A DNA stretch of 19,808 bases from positions 2,422 to 22,229 of the forward strand of contig MFQK01000029.1 in assembly GCA_001783035.1 (NCBI GenBank), in the 5' to 3' direction. The stretch comes from Candidatus Magasanikbacteria bacterium RIFCSPLOWO2_02_FULL_44_11. GTDB lineage: Bacteria > Patescibacteriota > Patescibacteriia > Magasanikbacterales > GWA2-37-8. Within the stretch, counting starts at the first letter, position 1; every line of letters starts with the position of its first letter. Below the pieces are notes generated by a model, which saw only the letters and a list, made by a program, of their open reading frames with translations, was not told where the DNA came from and searched no databases. Shown in pieces: positions 5,271-13,524 of the stretch. A program made the position numbers and the translations under genes.

Positions 5271-6926
5271 ATGGCCAAACAAAAAGAAAACAGCGAAATT
5301 GAGCAACCGGTGGTTGTTCCAAAAATACAAAATCATCAGCCGCTTATTTACGCCGTGTTGGGGACAATCATCATCGCGTTATCGTTTGCCGTGGCCTATT
5401 TGTGGCAGAAAACTAACACGCCGGTTGAGTCACCTAAAGTTATAAGCAAAGAAGAGCAGCAGCTAGATTATATCCAATATATCCCGCCTAAGTATATTCC
5501 GCCCGAAGAGCCGAAAAAAATTGTTGATGTTGGTACCCCTCTTTTGGAAGTCGCTTGGGAAAAGAAGGTGACTAGACTAGAGCAAGAGTGCGAGAGAGAT
5601 TGTTCCATTGAAAATTATTTTGCCGGAGTGATTACCAACGGAAAATATAGTGGTGAAAAATTGTACATGGAAATTATTTGTGAACTTAGTGGTTGTGGTC
5701 CTACTTATTATATCCAAAAGGATGGCAAGATTTTTTTTGACTCAACAATAGCAATTAAAGGTATCACCGATCTTCCAGATCGTGTAGTGTTACTTGGTAC
5801 AAATTATAAATTAGTAAGAGGTTATTCGCAAAATTTGTTTTCAAAAATGGGGGTTATCAAAAAATGGTTTACTGATCCTAAACTTGGTGATTTTTATTTA
5901 TTGGAGAGTGGTTTATTTATTGTGGAGCTTCCAGACCACACTAGCATGGTCTATGAACTGGATATTCCTTTCATAAATAGGGAAAATGGCGCGGTGAATA
6001 TAGCGTTCAGTGATGGCGTCAGTAACACCGAAACCTATAATCATGGTCGACCGAGTTGCGGAGCAATCGGTTTTAATCTGGCAATAGTGGATGAAAAAAT
6101 ATTGAAGCCAAGCGAGCGATTGGTGATAGCGGGAAAAACTGGTAGCAGTGAAAATATCTACCAGATTAAAAATAGAAGTGACGCTGCTTTAAAGGAATTG
6201 TATAATGACAAAAACACCGTTGCTTATTATTTTGATGAGGGCGCGAGCACTTCCACAAGTAAATATACCTACGAACAATTTTTGAGCTATCATCCGTTAC
6301 TTTATTGGAAAAACCCTATGGGTGGATGGGTTGAATTTAAAAATCATCGTTTTGAAATAGCCGCTGAAATGTGTAAACCGGTCATTTATCTGTACCCGGA
6401 AGAAACCATCCGTTTGACAGTTCAAGTGCACCCTAATGGAGGTTTTACTTTCACAAGCCCTGCCTATGATAATGGTTGGTTTGTGGAAGCACGACCGGAT
6501 GGGCACCTGAAGGACCTAAAAACAGGTAAAGAATATGATTATCTTTTTTGGGAAGGAATTGGTTTACAGTATCCGATTGAAAAGGACGCTGGTTGGGTAG
6601 TACAACGAGAAAACGTCAGCGCCTTCTTTGATGAGATGCTACCCAAGCTTGGTCTCGCAGGCAGAGAAATAATTGATTTTAAGGAATACTGGGTGAACCG
6701 ATTGAACGAAAGACCATTTTACCAGCTTAGTTTCCTGAAAAAAGCGGAATTTGACCGGTTAGCACCGCTCGAAGTCACTCCCCAAGAGCCAAATAGCATC
6801 ATCCGCATTATGTTGACCGCGCAAGGTCTGGATGCGTTCAGGGAAGTTGCTCCACAGGAATTAGAAGCGCCATCAGAACGTCGAGGTTTCACTTTGGTTG
6901 AATGGGGCGGTGTCGTATTAAAGTAA
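5271..6926 (+). CDS. Membrane-anchored protein with a C-terminal CKPVIYLYP domain, function unknown
   Basis: 551 residues. After a short charged cytoplasmic start there is one membrane helix (about 25-46) and a proline-rich linker (IPPKYIPPEEP). The rest should face outward. The middle part (about 95-365) carries several cysteines (for example LEQECERDCS and CELSGCGP) that could form disulfides; I cannot assign it. The C-terminal 185 residues begin CKPVIYLYPEE at 368 and contain FVEARPDGHLK, YDYLFWEG and a terminal RRGFTLVEWGGV. I remember this pattern from uncharacterised proteins of many bacteria, without an established function. The chosen ATG starts MAKQKEN and lies 18 bases after the predicted transcript start. 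The frame extends upstream to 5142, but that would begin inside the terminator. The next gene starts two bases after its stop. Confidence 0.75.
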   Translation: MAKQKENSEIEQPVVVPKIQNHQPLIYAVLGTIIIALSFAVAYLWQKTNTPVESPKVISKEEQQLDYIQYIPPKYIPPEEPKKIVDVGTPLLEVAWEKKVTRLEQECERDCSIENYFAGVITNGKYSGEKLYMEIICELSGCGPTYYIQKDGKIFFDSTIAIKGITDLPDRVVLLGTNYKLVRGYSQNLFSKMGVIKKWFTDPKLGDFYLLESGLFIVELPDHTSMVYELDIPFINRENGAVNIAFSDGVSNTETYNHGRPSCGAIGFNLAIVDEKILKPSERLVIAGKTGSSENIYQIKNRSDAALKELYNDKNTVAYYFDEGASTSTSKYTYEQFLSYHPLLYWKNPMGGWVEFKNHRFEIAAEMCKPVIYLYPEETIRLTVQVHPNGGFTFTSPAYDNGWFVEARPDGHLKDLKTGKEYDYLFWEGIGLQYPIEKDAGWVVQRENVSAFFDEMLPKLGLAGREIIDFKEYWVNRLNERPFYQLSFLKKAEFDRLAPLEVTPQEPNSIIRIMLTAQGLDAFREVAPQELEAPSERRGFTLVEWGGVVLK

Positions 6927-6928
6927 TC

Positions 6929-8710
6929 ATGAAAAGAAGTTTATTGATCGTCGCAATTCTTTTATATTTTTCGTTGGCGGGCTGTGTAGGCGTATACTAT
7001 ACAGCCCTTTTGGTTTTGAAACGGTCACAACCATCGCAAACCTGGCCCGGCTACCACTATGCCCTCTTCAAGCAGCCGGATTTTTACACCGGATTAATTA
7101 ACGCGGACAATCAGCCGGTTGCGGAAGAAAAAGTATTTGGTGGCATTGTGTCCCACCATTTTTTTGTAGAAAAAGAAATCGCGCGTTTTTTTCTGCCTTT
7201 ACGAAAGCAGCAACCCAAAGTCGTCGTAATCATCGGCCCAAACCATTTCAATGCCGGCCATAATGCCATGTTGACGACACAGTATCCTTATATCACTCCC
7301 TGGGGAAACTTGGAGCCTGACTTGGAGTTAAGCAACAAGCTGGCGGCCAGCGGTCTCATCACCGTGGAAGAGCGTCCTTTTGAAAAAGAACATTCCATTT
7401 CGGCGCTGGTTAGTTTTGTAAAATACACTTTTCCCGATACCAAGCTTATCCCCATTATTCTTAAAAAGAATGTTTCACAGGCGCGTCTTGATGAATTGGT
7501 CACGCAACTTGACATTCTTTTACCTAAAGATAGTTTAGTCATAGCGAGTGTAGATTTTTCTCACCACTCCAACCGTGTAGTGGCCGACTTTCATGATGAG
7601 AAAAGTTTGGCGACCATCCAAAGTTTTGATTTTGAAAGTCTGGCTCGGTTAGAGATAGACAGCCCGTCGAGCATCTACGCCACCTTGCGATTTTTAGAAA
7701 AGCGCGGTGCTCAAAAAACGAGTTATTTCAAGCATTTAAACTCCGCGACATTCGCCAATAATTTGTCTTCGGAAGACGTTACCAGCTATTTGTTTGCTCA
7801 TTTTATAAAAGGTAAATCGACGACAAATGGGGCCGTTTCAGTCCTGCATTTCGGTGACATGATTTTCAATGGAGTAGTTGGCGAAATGATAAAAAATAAA
7901 CAGGATCCTTTTCAAAAGATCGCCGGAGTGGAGGGAAATTTTTTACGGGGGATGGATGCGGTTGTGGCAAATCTTGAAGGGCCTATCGCTGTTCGTGAGC
8001 AATGTTTTTCTTCTCGGCCAGTCAATTTCGCTTTTTCTCCGCTTGTTCCGTCTTTGTTGGCGCGTAATCGGATAGGGTTTGTAAACATGGCTAATAATCA
8101 CCGGTTGGACTGCGGAGAAAATGGTGTAATAGAAACGCAAGAATTATTAACCAAGAGCCATATCCAGTTTTTTGGTAATGAAGAATTAGGCGCTGAAAAT
8201 TACCTCGTAAAGAAGGTTGCCGACAAGTCGCTTGTTCTGCTCGGTATAAATACTTTTGGGATGTTACCCGAAAAAGCGCAACTCTTCCTTGGGCTTATTA
8301 AAAACCTGAAGCAACGTTATGATTATGTTGCGGTAAACGTCCACTGGGGTGTTGAATACAACACGCAACCCTCCCAAGAGCAAAAAGATTTAGCACACGC
8401 TTTGGTTGATGCCGGAGCCGATGTCATAATTGGCCATCATCCCCACGTCATACAACCGCTTGAAATCTATAAAGAAAAAGTTATTTTTTATTCTCTCGGT
8501 AATTTTGTGTCGAGTCAAAATATTCCGGCAACAAAAAACGGTTTAGCAGCTGGTTTTATTTTTAACGATGCCGTAAAAAAGTTTTATTTATTTCCTTTTG
8601 AGAATAGTAATGGTTCTCCCAAACTTTTACTCTATCAAAAAACAAAACAATTTTGTGATCATTTTTTGAAAAGCGTCACTACAACTGAAATGTGCAGTTT
8701 TGGGCTCTAA
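6929..8710 (+). CDS. Probable lipoprotein: Memo-like domain fused to a CapA-like domain
   Basis: 593 residues. A signal peptide ends in a lipobox, LAGC (C19). Residues about 60-290 read as the Memo / AmmeMemoRadiSam protein B family: GGIVSHHFF (H76, H77), VIIGPNHFN (H106), ITPWGNLEPDLEL and ASVDFSHHSN (H212, H213), the histidines that form the metal-site-like pocket of that family. Residues about 303-575 read as CapA/PGA_cap, a calcineurin-like metallophosphatase: VLHFGDMIF (D310), VANLEGP (E350), NMANNH (N390, H391), VHWGVEYN, IGHHPHVIQP (H503, H504, H506) and YSLGNF. CapA is needed for poly-gamma-glutamate capsule in Bacillus; the substrate here is unknown. The preferred ATG gives the signal peptide; an ATG nine codons upstream (6902) would bury it. 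No partner AMMECR1 or radical-SAM gene is in the window. Confidence 0.85.
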   Translation: MKRSLLIVAILLYFSLAGCVGVYYTALLVLKRSQPSQTWPGYHYALFKQPDFYTGLINADNQPVAEEKVFGGIVSHHFFVEKEIARFFLPLRKQQPKVVVIIGPNHFNAGHNAMLTTQYPYITPWGNLEPDLELSNKLAASGLITVEERPFEKEHSISALVSFVKYTFPDTKLIPIILKKNVSQARLDELVTQLDILLPKDSLVIASVDFSHHSNRVVADFHDEKSLATIQSFDFESLARLEIDSPSSIYATLRFLEKRGAQKTSYFKHLNSATFANNLSSEDVTSYLFAHFIKGKSTTNGAVSVLHFGDMIFNGVVGEMIKNKQDPFQKIAGVEGNFLRGMDAVVANLEGPIAVREQCFSSRPVNFAFSPLVPSLLARNRIGFVNMANNHRLDCGENGVIETQELLTKSHIQFFGNEELGAENYLVKKVADKSLVLLGINTFGMLPEKAQLFLGLIKNLKQRYDYVAVNVHWGVEYNTQPSQEQKDLAHALVDAGADVIIGHHPHVIQPLEIYKEKVIFYSLGNFVSSQNIPATKNGLAAGFIFNDAVKKFYLFPFENSNGSPKLLLYQKTKQFCDHFLKSVTTTEMCSFGL

Positions 8711-8730
8711 AAAGTAAACACAGGTTTACT
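8709..8730 (-). terminator. Terminator of the minus-strand PP2C-like/propeller gene
   Basis: AGTAAAC (8713-8719) and GTTTACT (8724-8730) form a perfect 7-bp stem around ACAG. Reading leftwards the stem is followed by a run of T (complement of 8709-8713). It includes the stop codon of the minus-strand gene and lies in the 15-base gap between converging genes. The stem is AT-rich, so strength is uncertain. Confidence 0.5.
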
Positions 8731-10990
8731 GTGGAAGAATTATTTTTAAAAGCTTATTGTTATCGAGGATATAGGCGATATTGTTGGTGGGGTCGATGGC
8801 GAAGCCGGTCGGTCGGGTAATCATTTCCGACACCAATTGCTGTTTGATGCGGCCGTCTTTTTCAAGGATAATTAAACGTTTATTGTCGGGATCTAAAATG
8901 TAAAGATATTGTAGATCGGTATAGGTCCATAAAGAAGCGTTTTTGCCGACAGATTGAATAAGGCTAACCATCGAGAACGGTTGGCTAATACCGGCGGTAA
9001 ATTTGGTAATTAGGCCGCTATTTTTAAGGATGTACATGTCGCCATCGATAGTAAGTTCTTGGCCATCTTTGACCAACGTTCCATCTTTTATCCATTCTTT
9101 GCCTTGTTCAAAACCGTTTTTTACGCCGTCGTGTTTATAGACCTGGTTATTTAAGGTATCCAGAGTGTAAAGCCGCCGATTGTAGATAAGAAAGTCGGCG
9201 ATCGATGTCTGTTCATTGGAGAATTTCACATTAACCGGTTTGATGGTTGAGTCCGCGGGATCGAATTTGAAAAAATTATTTAATGAGGTGTTGAAAAGAG
9301 CATAGTCGTTTTCTTTAGGGACGTTGGCTTTTACAAAACCCAAGTGGGCTCCGGAGGCAATAATTTTTTCTTCTCTTGATAAAAGGTCAAAGATAAACAG
9401 AGTGGAGGTGTTGGCCGAGAAACTAATTAGTTTGGTATTTACTTTCACGACGTTGGTGAGCTCGATTCCGTTTTTCCACTCAAACAATAATTCTGGTTCA
9501 GTTATGGTTATTTTTCTTATTTTAATGTCAAATTCGTCGAATTGGTTTTGAAGTTCGGCGCAAGTGGCTTTTTCTTCTTTAGAAAGACATTCGAGTCGGC
9601 CAAAGAGCTCCTCGGCAGAAACAAATTCTGTTTGCGCCGCTTGGTCATCTTTATAAATTAAGGCACTTTCCATGGCGTCTTTTTTATTTTTGATTTGTTG
9701 GACGACAGTTTTAAATTGTTTATCGTGCGCGGCTTGGGTCTGGCGGTATTTGATGGCGGCAATGCTGACGGCTATTCCACCAGCCGCGAGGATTGCGGCA
9801 AAAAATAAGACTTTAGTGATTGTAGGCAGCCGGCGGATGTTTTCTTTGTTACTATGCCATTGTTTTCGCCAGGTTTCCAGAATATGCTGTCGACGATTTT
9901 GGTAATTCGTGATGGCAAAAACCAAGAGAACGCTATTTAGGAAGGCGCTGTAAATAATACCGTAAAGAACAACAAGAATCAGGGCAATTGTTTTACCTGT
10001 GAAAATTATGGCTCTGAATAAGGCGGCCAGGACGGATTTTAATTGGTAAAAGGCCAATTCTTTGGTGGCGCCGGCATGGCCAGTATCGCGGTGAGAGATG
10101 TGGGACGCATTAATTTCGGCCGGTTGATATGTCTTTGTGGCCACGGCGACCGGCGTCTCTGGGGTATTGGAATTACGTCCGAAAAGCGTCTTTAGCCTGG
10201 GTAGTATGGATGGTGAAAGCGTGTTGGCGGTGGATTGTTCGCGGTTGAAAAGCGAGTGTAATGATTTTGAGGAAGCGCCTTTGACCACCGGAGCTTTCCT
10301 AATTGGTATCGGTCCGGAATCAGCGCGGTCGATATGGATAATCAAACCGCCGAATGAATGGCCGTTTTTGATTTCCGATAAAACTCTTTCAATATGTTGG
10401 GCGCTCTGTACCGCCGGGCGAGAAGTAATAATTTTTTGCAGACGATCGGTGCTGAAATACTCTCCAATATGCGGGGTTCCGGCAAACAAGAAATCATTAG
10501 AACTGATTTTGCCTTGGATAATATGAGAAAACAGCTGTGTCGGAGCGTCTTTGTTATCGCTGTTGGCTTCAACCAGGTCAATTGACTGGTAAACACCTTG
10601 ATGATTTTTGTAAAAAACAAGGACTTGCGGTTTGCCATAATAGGTGAAAGTGATTTCCGGTTGGCGTATGGCACCGATGATACAATGGATTTCGAGCCCG
10701 GTATCCACCAAAGTCAGGGCTTCTTGATTGAGTTTTTCGAGGACAAGTTCTAAAGCATTTTTATCGTTGGCATCCGCCGTTTCATAATAGTCGTTACCGG
10801 CGCGATCGATGAGATCTTTTATTTTCGTGAAATATTTTGGCTCGGCGTTGTTTATTTCACAAACTGCAAAAAAATAACCCTTGGCAATTTCTTCAGGAGT
10901 CGTCGGTTCGCTGATATGCAGCAGAACGTGCGAGATATGTTGTTTGCCCCCCTCGACGAAGAACTCGTTGAGGCGCAAAATTCGATCCAT
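8726..10990 (-). CDS. Membrane protein: degenerate PP2C-like domain, three membrane helices, NHL-like propeller
   Basis: 754 residues from the ATG at 10990. The N-terminal part (about 10-225) has the strand order of a PP2C/SpoIIE-type phosphatase: GYFFAVCEI, then VDTGLEIHCIIGAI, ITFTYYGKPQVLVFY, and NDFLFAGTPHIGEYFS. The metal-binding aspartates are absent: FAVADG-like, NVGD-like and SDG-like positions read FAVCEI, YYGK and AGTPH. A disordered linker leads to two hydrophobic segments (about 325-370) and a third (about 395-420), then a short coiled region with ECLSKEEKATC. The C-terminal 260 residues look like a beta-propeller, ending in an NHL-type repeat (RPTGFAIDPTNNIAYILDNN). Three helices would put the propeller outside if the N-terminus is inside. 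An ATG ten codons upstream (11020) is possible but touches the -10 box. I recall similar uncharacterised proteins in Patescibacteria. Confidence 0.78.
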   Translation of the reverse strand: MDRILRLNEFFVEGGKQHISHVLLHISEPTTPEEIAKGYFFAVCEINNAEPKYFTKIKDLIDRAGNDYYETADANDKNALELVLEKLNQEALTLVDTGLEIHCIIGAIRQPEITFTYYGKPQVLVFYKNHQGVYQSIDLVEANSDNKDAPTQLFSHIIQGKISSNDFLFAGTPHIGEYFSTDRLQKIITSRPAVQSAQHIERVLSEIKNGHSFGGLIIHIDRADSGPIPIRKAPVVKGASSKSLHSLFNREQSTANTLSPSILPRLKTLFGRNSNTPETPVAVATKTYQPAEINASHISHRDTGHAGATKELAFYQLKSVLAALFRAIIFTGKTIALILVVLYGIIYSAFLNSVLLVFAITNYQNRRQHILETWRKQWHSNKENIRRLPTITKVLFFAAILAAGGIAVSIAAIKYRQTQAAHDKQFKTVVQQIKNKKDAMESALIYKDDQAAQTEFVSAEELFGRLECLSKEEKATCAELQNQFDEFDIKIRKITITEPELLFEWKNGIELTNVVKVNTKLISFSANTSTLFIFDLLSREEKIIASGAHLGFVKANVPKENDYALFNTSLNNFFKFDPADSTIKPVNVKFSNEQTSIADFLIYNRRLYTLDTLNNQVYKHDGVKNGFEQGKEWIKDGTLVKDGQELTIDGDMYILKNSGLITKFTAGISQPFSMVSLIQSVGKNASLWTYTDLQYLYILDPDNKRLIILEKDGRIKQQLVSEMITRPTGFAIDPTNNIAYILDNNKLLKIILPQ

Positions 10991-10998
10991 ACAGGTCT

Positions 10999-11028
10999 TT
11001 GACGAGAGCAATCTCCTCATAGTATACT
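10999..11028 (+). promoter_or_regulatory. Promoter for the winged-helix/envelope operon, overlapping a minus-strand -10
   Basis: TTGACG (10999-11004), 18 bases, TATACT (11023-11028); the start would be near 11035, 28 bases before the ATG at 11063. The -10 lies in a palindrome (AGTATACT, 11021-11028). On the minus strand this gives TATACT (11026-11021) or TATAGT (11031-11026), a likely -10 for the divergent gene; I see no good minus-strand -35. Confidence 0.6.
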
Positions 11029-11062
11029 ATAGCCAATTTAGAAAGTCTAACCTGTAAAAGCC

Positions 11063-11656
11063 ATGCTTGAGCACTTTTTTGGTTCAAAGACGCGTCTTAA
11101 GTTACTAAAGACCTTTTTTCGCCATCCGGAGCGCGCTTTTTACGTTCGCGAGCTTGCCCGTTTGATCGGCACACAATTGCATGCCGTCCGTCGCGAAGTG
11201 GCCAATTTGGGGACGATTGGGCTTATCAAGCATCTTGACCATAATCCCGGTCCCAAGGAAATCGGTACCGAACGCTCGAAATTTTTCCAACTTAATACGT
11301 CGTCAACTTTGTATCCGGAAATGAAAGCGCTTTTGATGAAAGGTGAAATGCTTGATGAGCAGCACCTCGTCGATGATATTAAAGAAAAAGGCGGTGATAT
11401 CTCGCTTTTGATGTTGACCGGCCAATTCGTCCATGATCCAGAGGTGGAGACTGATATTTTATTGGTCGGGAAAATTAAACCGATTTTTGTGGCCAAGCGG
11501 ATTAAGAATTATGAAAGCGATATGCAAAAAGTCATACGTTATACGATAATGGATGACAAAGAATTTAATGATCGACGACAAATCGGCGACCGTTTTCTTT
11601 TTAGTTTGTTCGAAGCCAAACACTTAATGATGATCGATAACTATGGAATAAATTAA
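11063..11656 (+). CDS. Winged-helix transcription regulator with a C-terminal nucleotidyltransferase-like domain
   Basis: 197 residues. The first 80 or so form a winged helix-turn-helix: FGSKTRLKLLKTFFRHPERAFYVRELARLIG, then a recognition helix near LHAVRREVANLGTIGLI and a wing that ends at FFQLN. The remainder (LLMLTGQFVHDPEVETDILLVGKI and VIRYTIMDDKEFNDRR) resembles the small nucleotidyltransferase-like domain often joined to such HTH domains in archaea and Patescibacteria; the catalytic GS...D pattern is not clear, so enzymatic activity is doubtful. It is first in the operon with tsaB, GT2, DUF4012, mreB and GT4, and divergent from the propeller gene, so it may control one or both promoters. 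tsaB starts one base after its TAA. Confidence 0.75.
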   Translation: MLEHFFGSKTRLKLLKTFFRHPERAFYVRELARLIGTQLHAVRREVANLGTIGLIKHLDHNPGPKEIGTERSKFFQLNTSSTLYPEMKALLMKGEMLDEQHLVDDIKEKGGDISLLMLTGQFVHDPEVETDILLVGKIKPIFVAKRIKNYESDMQKVIRYTIMDDKEFNDRRQIGDRFLFSLFEAKHLMMIDNYGIN

Positions 11657-11657
11657 T

Positions 11658-12032
11658 ATGTATATCGCGATTGATACGGGAGAAAACGAGCGCATCGTTT
11701 TTCGTTTTTTTTCAGGAAAGGATTGGCAACGTTTCGAGTATCCTTATCAAAATGAAGATGCCTTACTGGTTGGTTTGAACGAACTTCTTAAACAGCATCA
11801 AGCCAAGCTGGCCGACATCACCGGTCTCGCGGTGAGGGTTGGTAAGGGGCGTTTTACCGCCACACGCGTCGCCATTACCATGGCGAATACTTTGGCTTTT
11901 GCTTTGCGCATTCCCGTTATTTCTTATACCGAATCTTCGCCCGCGAACCTGGAGAAAAGGTTGTCTGAAACTCCATCCGGACAGTATGCTCAGGCCGAGT
12001 ATAGCGCGCCGGCGAGCATAGGAAAAAAATAA
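11658..12032 (+). CDS. tsaB: Short TsaB-like protein (tRNA t6A biosynthesis)
   Basis: 124 residues. MYIAIDTGENE gives the first ASKHA strand, and ITGLAVRVGKGRFTATRVAITMANTLAFALRIPV fits the TsaB signature (GPGSFTGLRIGxxxAxGLAxALxIPL). TsaB partners TsaD in making N6-threonylcarbamoyladenosine at position 37 of ANN-decoding tRNAs. Full TsaB has about 220-240 residues; only the first lobe is present here, and the last 25 residues are low-complexity. The part seen includes the helices that contact TsaD in known structures, so a reduced scaffold is plausible. There is no sign of a frameshift: GT2 starts one base after the TAA. The symbol is by homology of the N-terminal half only. Confidence 0.68.
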   Translation: MYIAIDTGENERIVFRFFSGKDWQRFEYPYQNEDALLVGLNELLKQHQAKLADITGLAVRVGKGRFTATRVAITMANTLAFALRIPVISYTESSPANLEKRLSETPSGQYAQAEYSAPASIGKK

Positions 12033-12033
12033 T

Positions 12034-13521
12034 ATGTTGACCGATTACCAACGTTACCGATTATACGAAATAGCTCCCGGTATTAGTATTTGGGCGACTC
12101 TTTTAGGAGGTGTGGCTTTGAGTTTTATAGATCCCTTGCTGATGATTTATCTGATCATTATTTTCGATGTTTACTGGGTTTTGCGAGTGCTTTATTTTTC
12201 ATTTTACGTCGTTTTATCCTGGAATCGTTTTCGGAAAGCAATCAAGCGGGATTGGTTTCAAAAATTAGTAGCCACATTTCCCGATTGGGAAAAGAGGATT
12301 AATGTGGTTTTTTTGCCTTTATATAATGAAGAATGGTCGGTCATACGGACAACGCTCGAAGCCCTGCGGCTTTCGAGTTATCCGGCCGCTAAACTATATG
12401 TGGTTTTTTCGGGTGAATCCAGAAAAAAAGAACACTGGGAAAAAATTCAGAAGCTGGTTAGAGAAGCTTACAACTCGGTATTTGCCGACATTTTATATTA
12501 TACGCACCCCGACGGTTTGCCTGGGGAAGTGCCCGGTAAAGGTTCCAATATCAATTTTGCGGAGTGGGAATTTAAGAAATATGCTGACCAGAAAAATTGG
12601 CGTTATGAAGACATTATTATTTCAGTGTTTGATGTCGATACGGTGGTCCATCCCGAATATTTTGCTCATCTCTCATATATGTACGCGAGTCATCCGCGCC
12701 CCGAGAGAAGCTCGTTCCAACCAATAACTCTATACAATAATAATGTTTGGGATTCGCCGGCTGTTCTCCGGATCATGGCGTTTGGTACGTCTTTTTGGAT
12801 GCTTTTCAGTCTGGCGCGCCTGGATCATCTGGTTACATTTTCGTCACACAGCATGAGTTTTAAGGCGGTCATCGATTCCGGCGGGCATCCCAAAGATATT
12901 GTCAGTGAAGATTCGCGAATTTTTTTTCAATGCTGGCTTCATTATGACGGGGATTATGAAGTGACGCCGTTGTATATTCCGGTGTCGATGGACACAGTGG
13001 TCGATGACAGTACTATAAAGAGTTTGAAGAATTTATATCTGCAACAGCGTCGCTGGGCCTGGGGAACCGAAAATATACCATATTTGTTATGGAATTTTTC
13101 CAAACATCCGGCCTTGCCGCGATGGAAGAAAGCGCTAACTTTATTTACCGAGTGGGAAGGTAAATGGAGTTGGGCTTCGGTGGCGATCATTATCACGTTA
13201 TTAGGACGTCTCCCTTTGTGGGTCGCAAACGCCGAAGTCCGGCAAAGCGCACTTTTTTTTAATACGCCGCAGGCGCTGGAGTGGTTGATGATTCTGGCGA
13301 TGGGCGGCTTGATTGTTTCGACTATCATGAGTATGCTACTCTTGCCTCCCAGGCCGGAACGGCATTCGCGCCATAAGTACATTTTTATGGTTGCCCAGTG
13401 GGTACTAGTGCCTGTGTCGTTGTTTTTCTTTTCCGCGCTGCCTTGTATTGATGCCGTCACGCATCTGATGTTTGGGCGATATCTTGGTTTTAATGTTTCA
13501 ACGAAAAAACGACAAGTATAG
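12034..13521 (+). CDS. Membrane glycosyltransferase, GT2, processive type
   Basis: 495 residues. Two N-terminal membrane segments (about 15-65) precede a cytoplasmic GT-A domain: VVFLPLYNEEWSVIRTTLEAL, then FDVDTVVHPEY with the DxD motif (D200, D202), SEDSRIFF (E292, D293, acceptor/catalytic acid site) and LQQRRWAWG (Q337-W341), the QxxRW motif of cellulose/hyaluronan-synthase-like enzymes. Further membrane segments follow (about 380-400, 415-435, 450-475). Such enzymes polymerise or transfer a sugar from a nucleotide or lipid donor while passing it across the membrane. The product is unknown. An AGGA lies 10 bases before the ATG, one of the few possible ribosome-binding sites in the window. 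It lies in an operon with DUF4012, mreB and GT4. Confidence 0.88.
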   Translation: MLTDYQRYRLYEIAPGISIWATLLGGVALSFIDPLLMIYLIIIFDVYWVLRVLYFSFYVVLSWNRFRKAIKRDWFQKLVATFPDWEKRINVVFLPLYNEEWSVIRTTLEALRLSSYPAAKLYVVFSGESRKKEHWEKIQKLVREAYNSVFADILYYTHPDGLPGEVPGKGSNINFAEWEFKKYADQKNWRYEDIIISVFDVDTVVHPEYFAHLSYMYASHPRPERSSFQPITLYNNNVWDSPAVLRIMAFGTSFWMLFSLARLDHLVTFSSHSMSFKAVIDSGGHPKDIVSEDSRIFFQCWLHYDGDYEVTPLYIPVSMDTVVDDSTIKSLKNLYLQQRRWAWGTENIPYLLWNFSKHPALPRWKKALTLFTEWEGKWSWASVAIIITLLGRLPLWVANAEVRQSALFFNTPQALEWLMILAMGGLIVSTIMSMLLLPPRPERHSRHKYIFMVAQWVLVPVSLFFFSALPCIDAVTHLMFGRYLGFNVSTKKRQV

Positions 13522-13524
13522 TTT

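Noticed and set aside
11658-12032. tsaB as a frameshifted pseudogene
   Set aside because: The following gene begins one base after the stop, and no leftover second-lobe sequence is visible in other frames.
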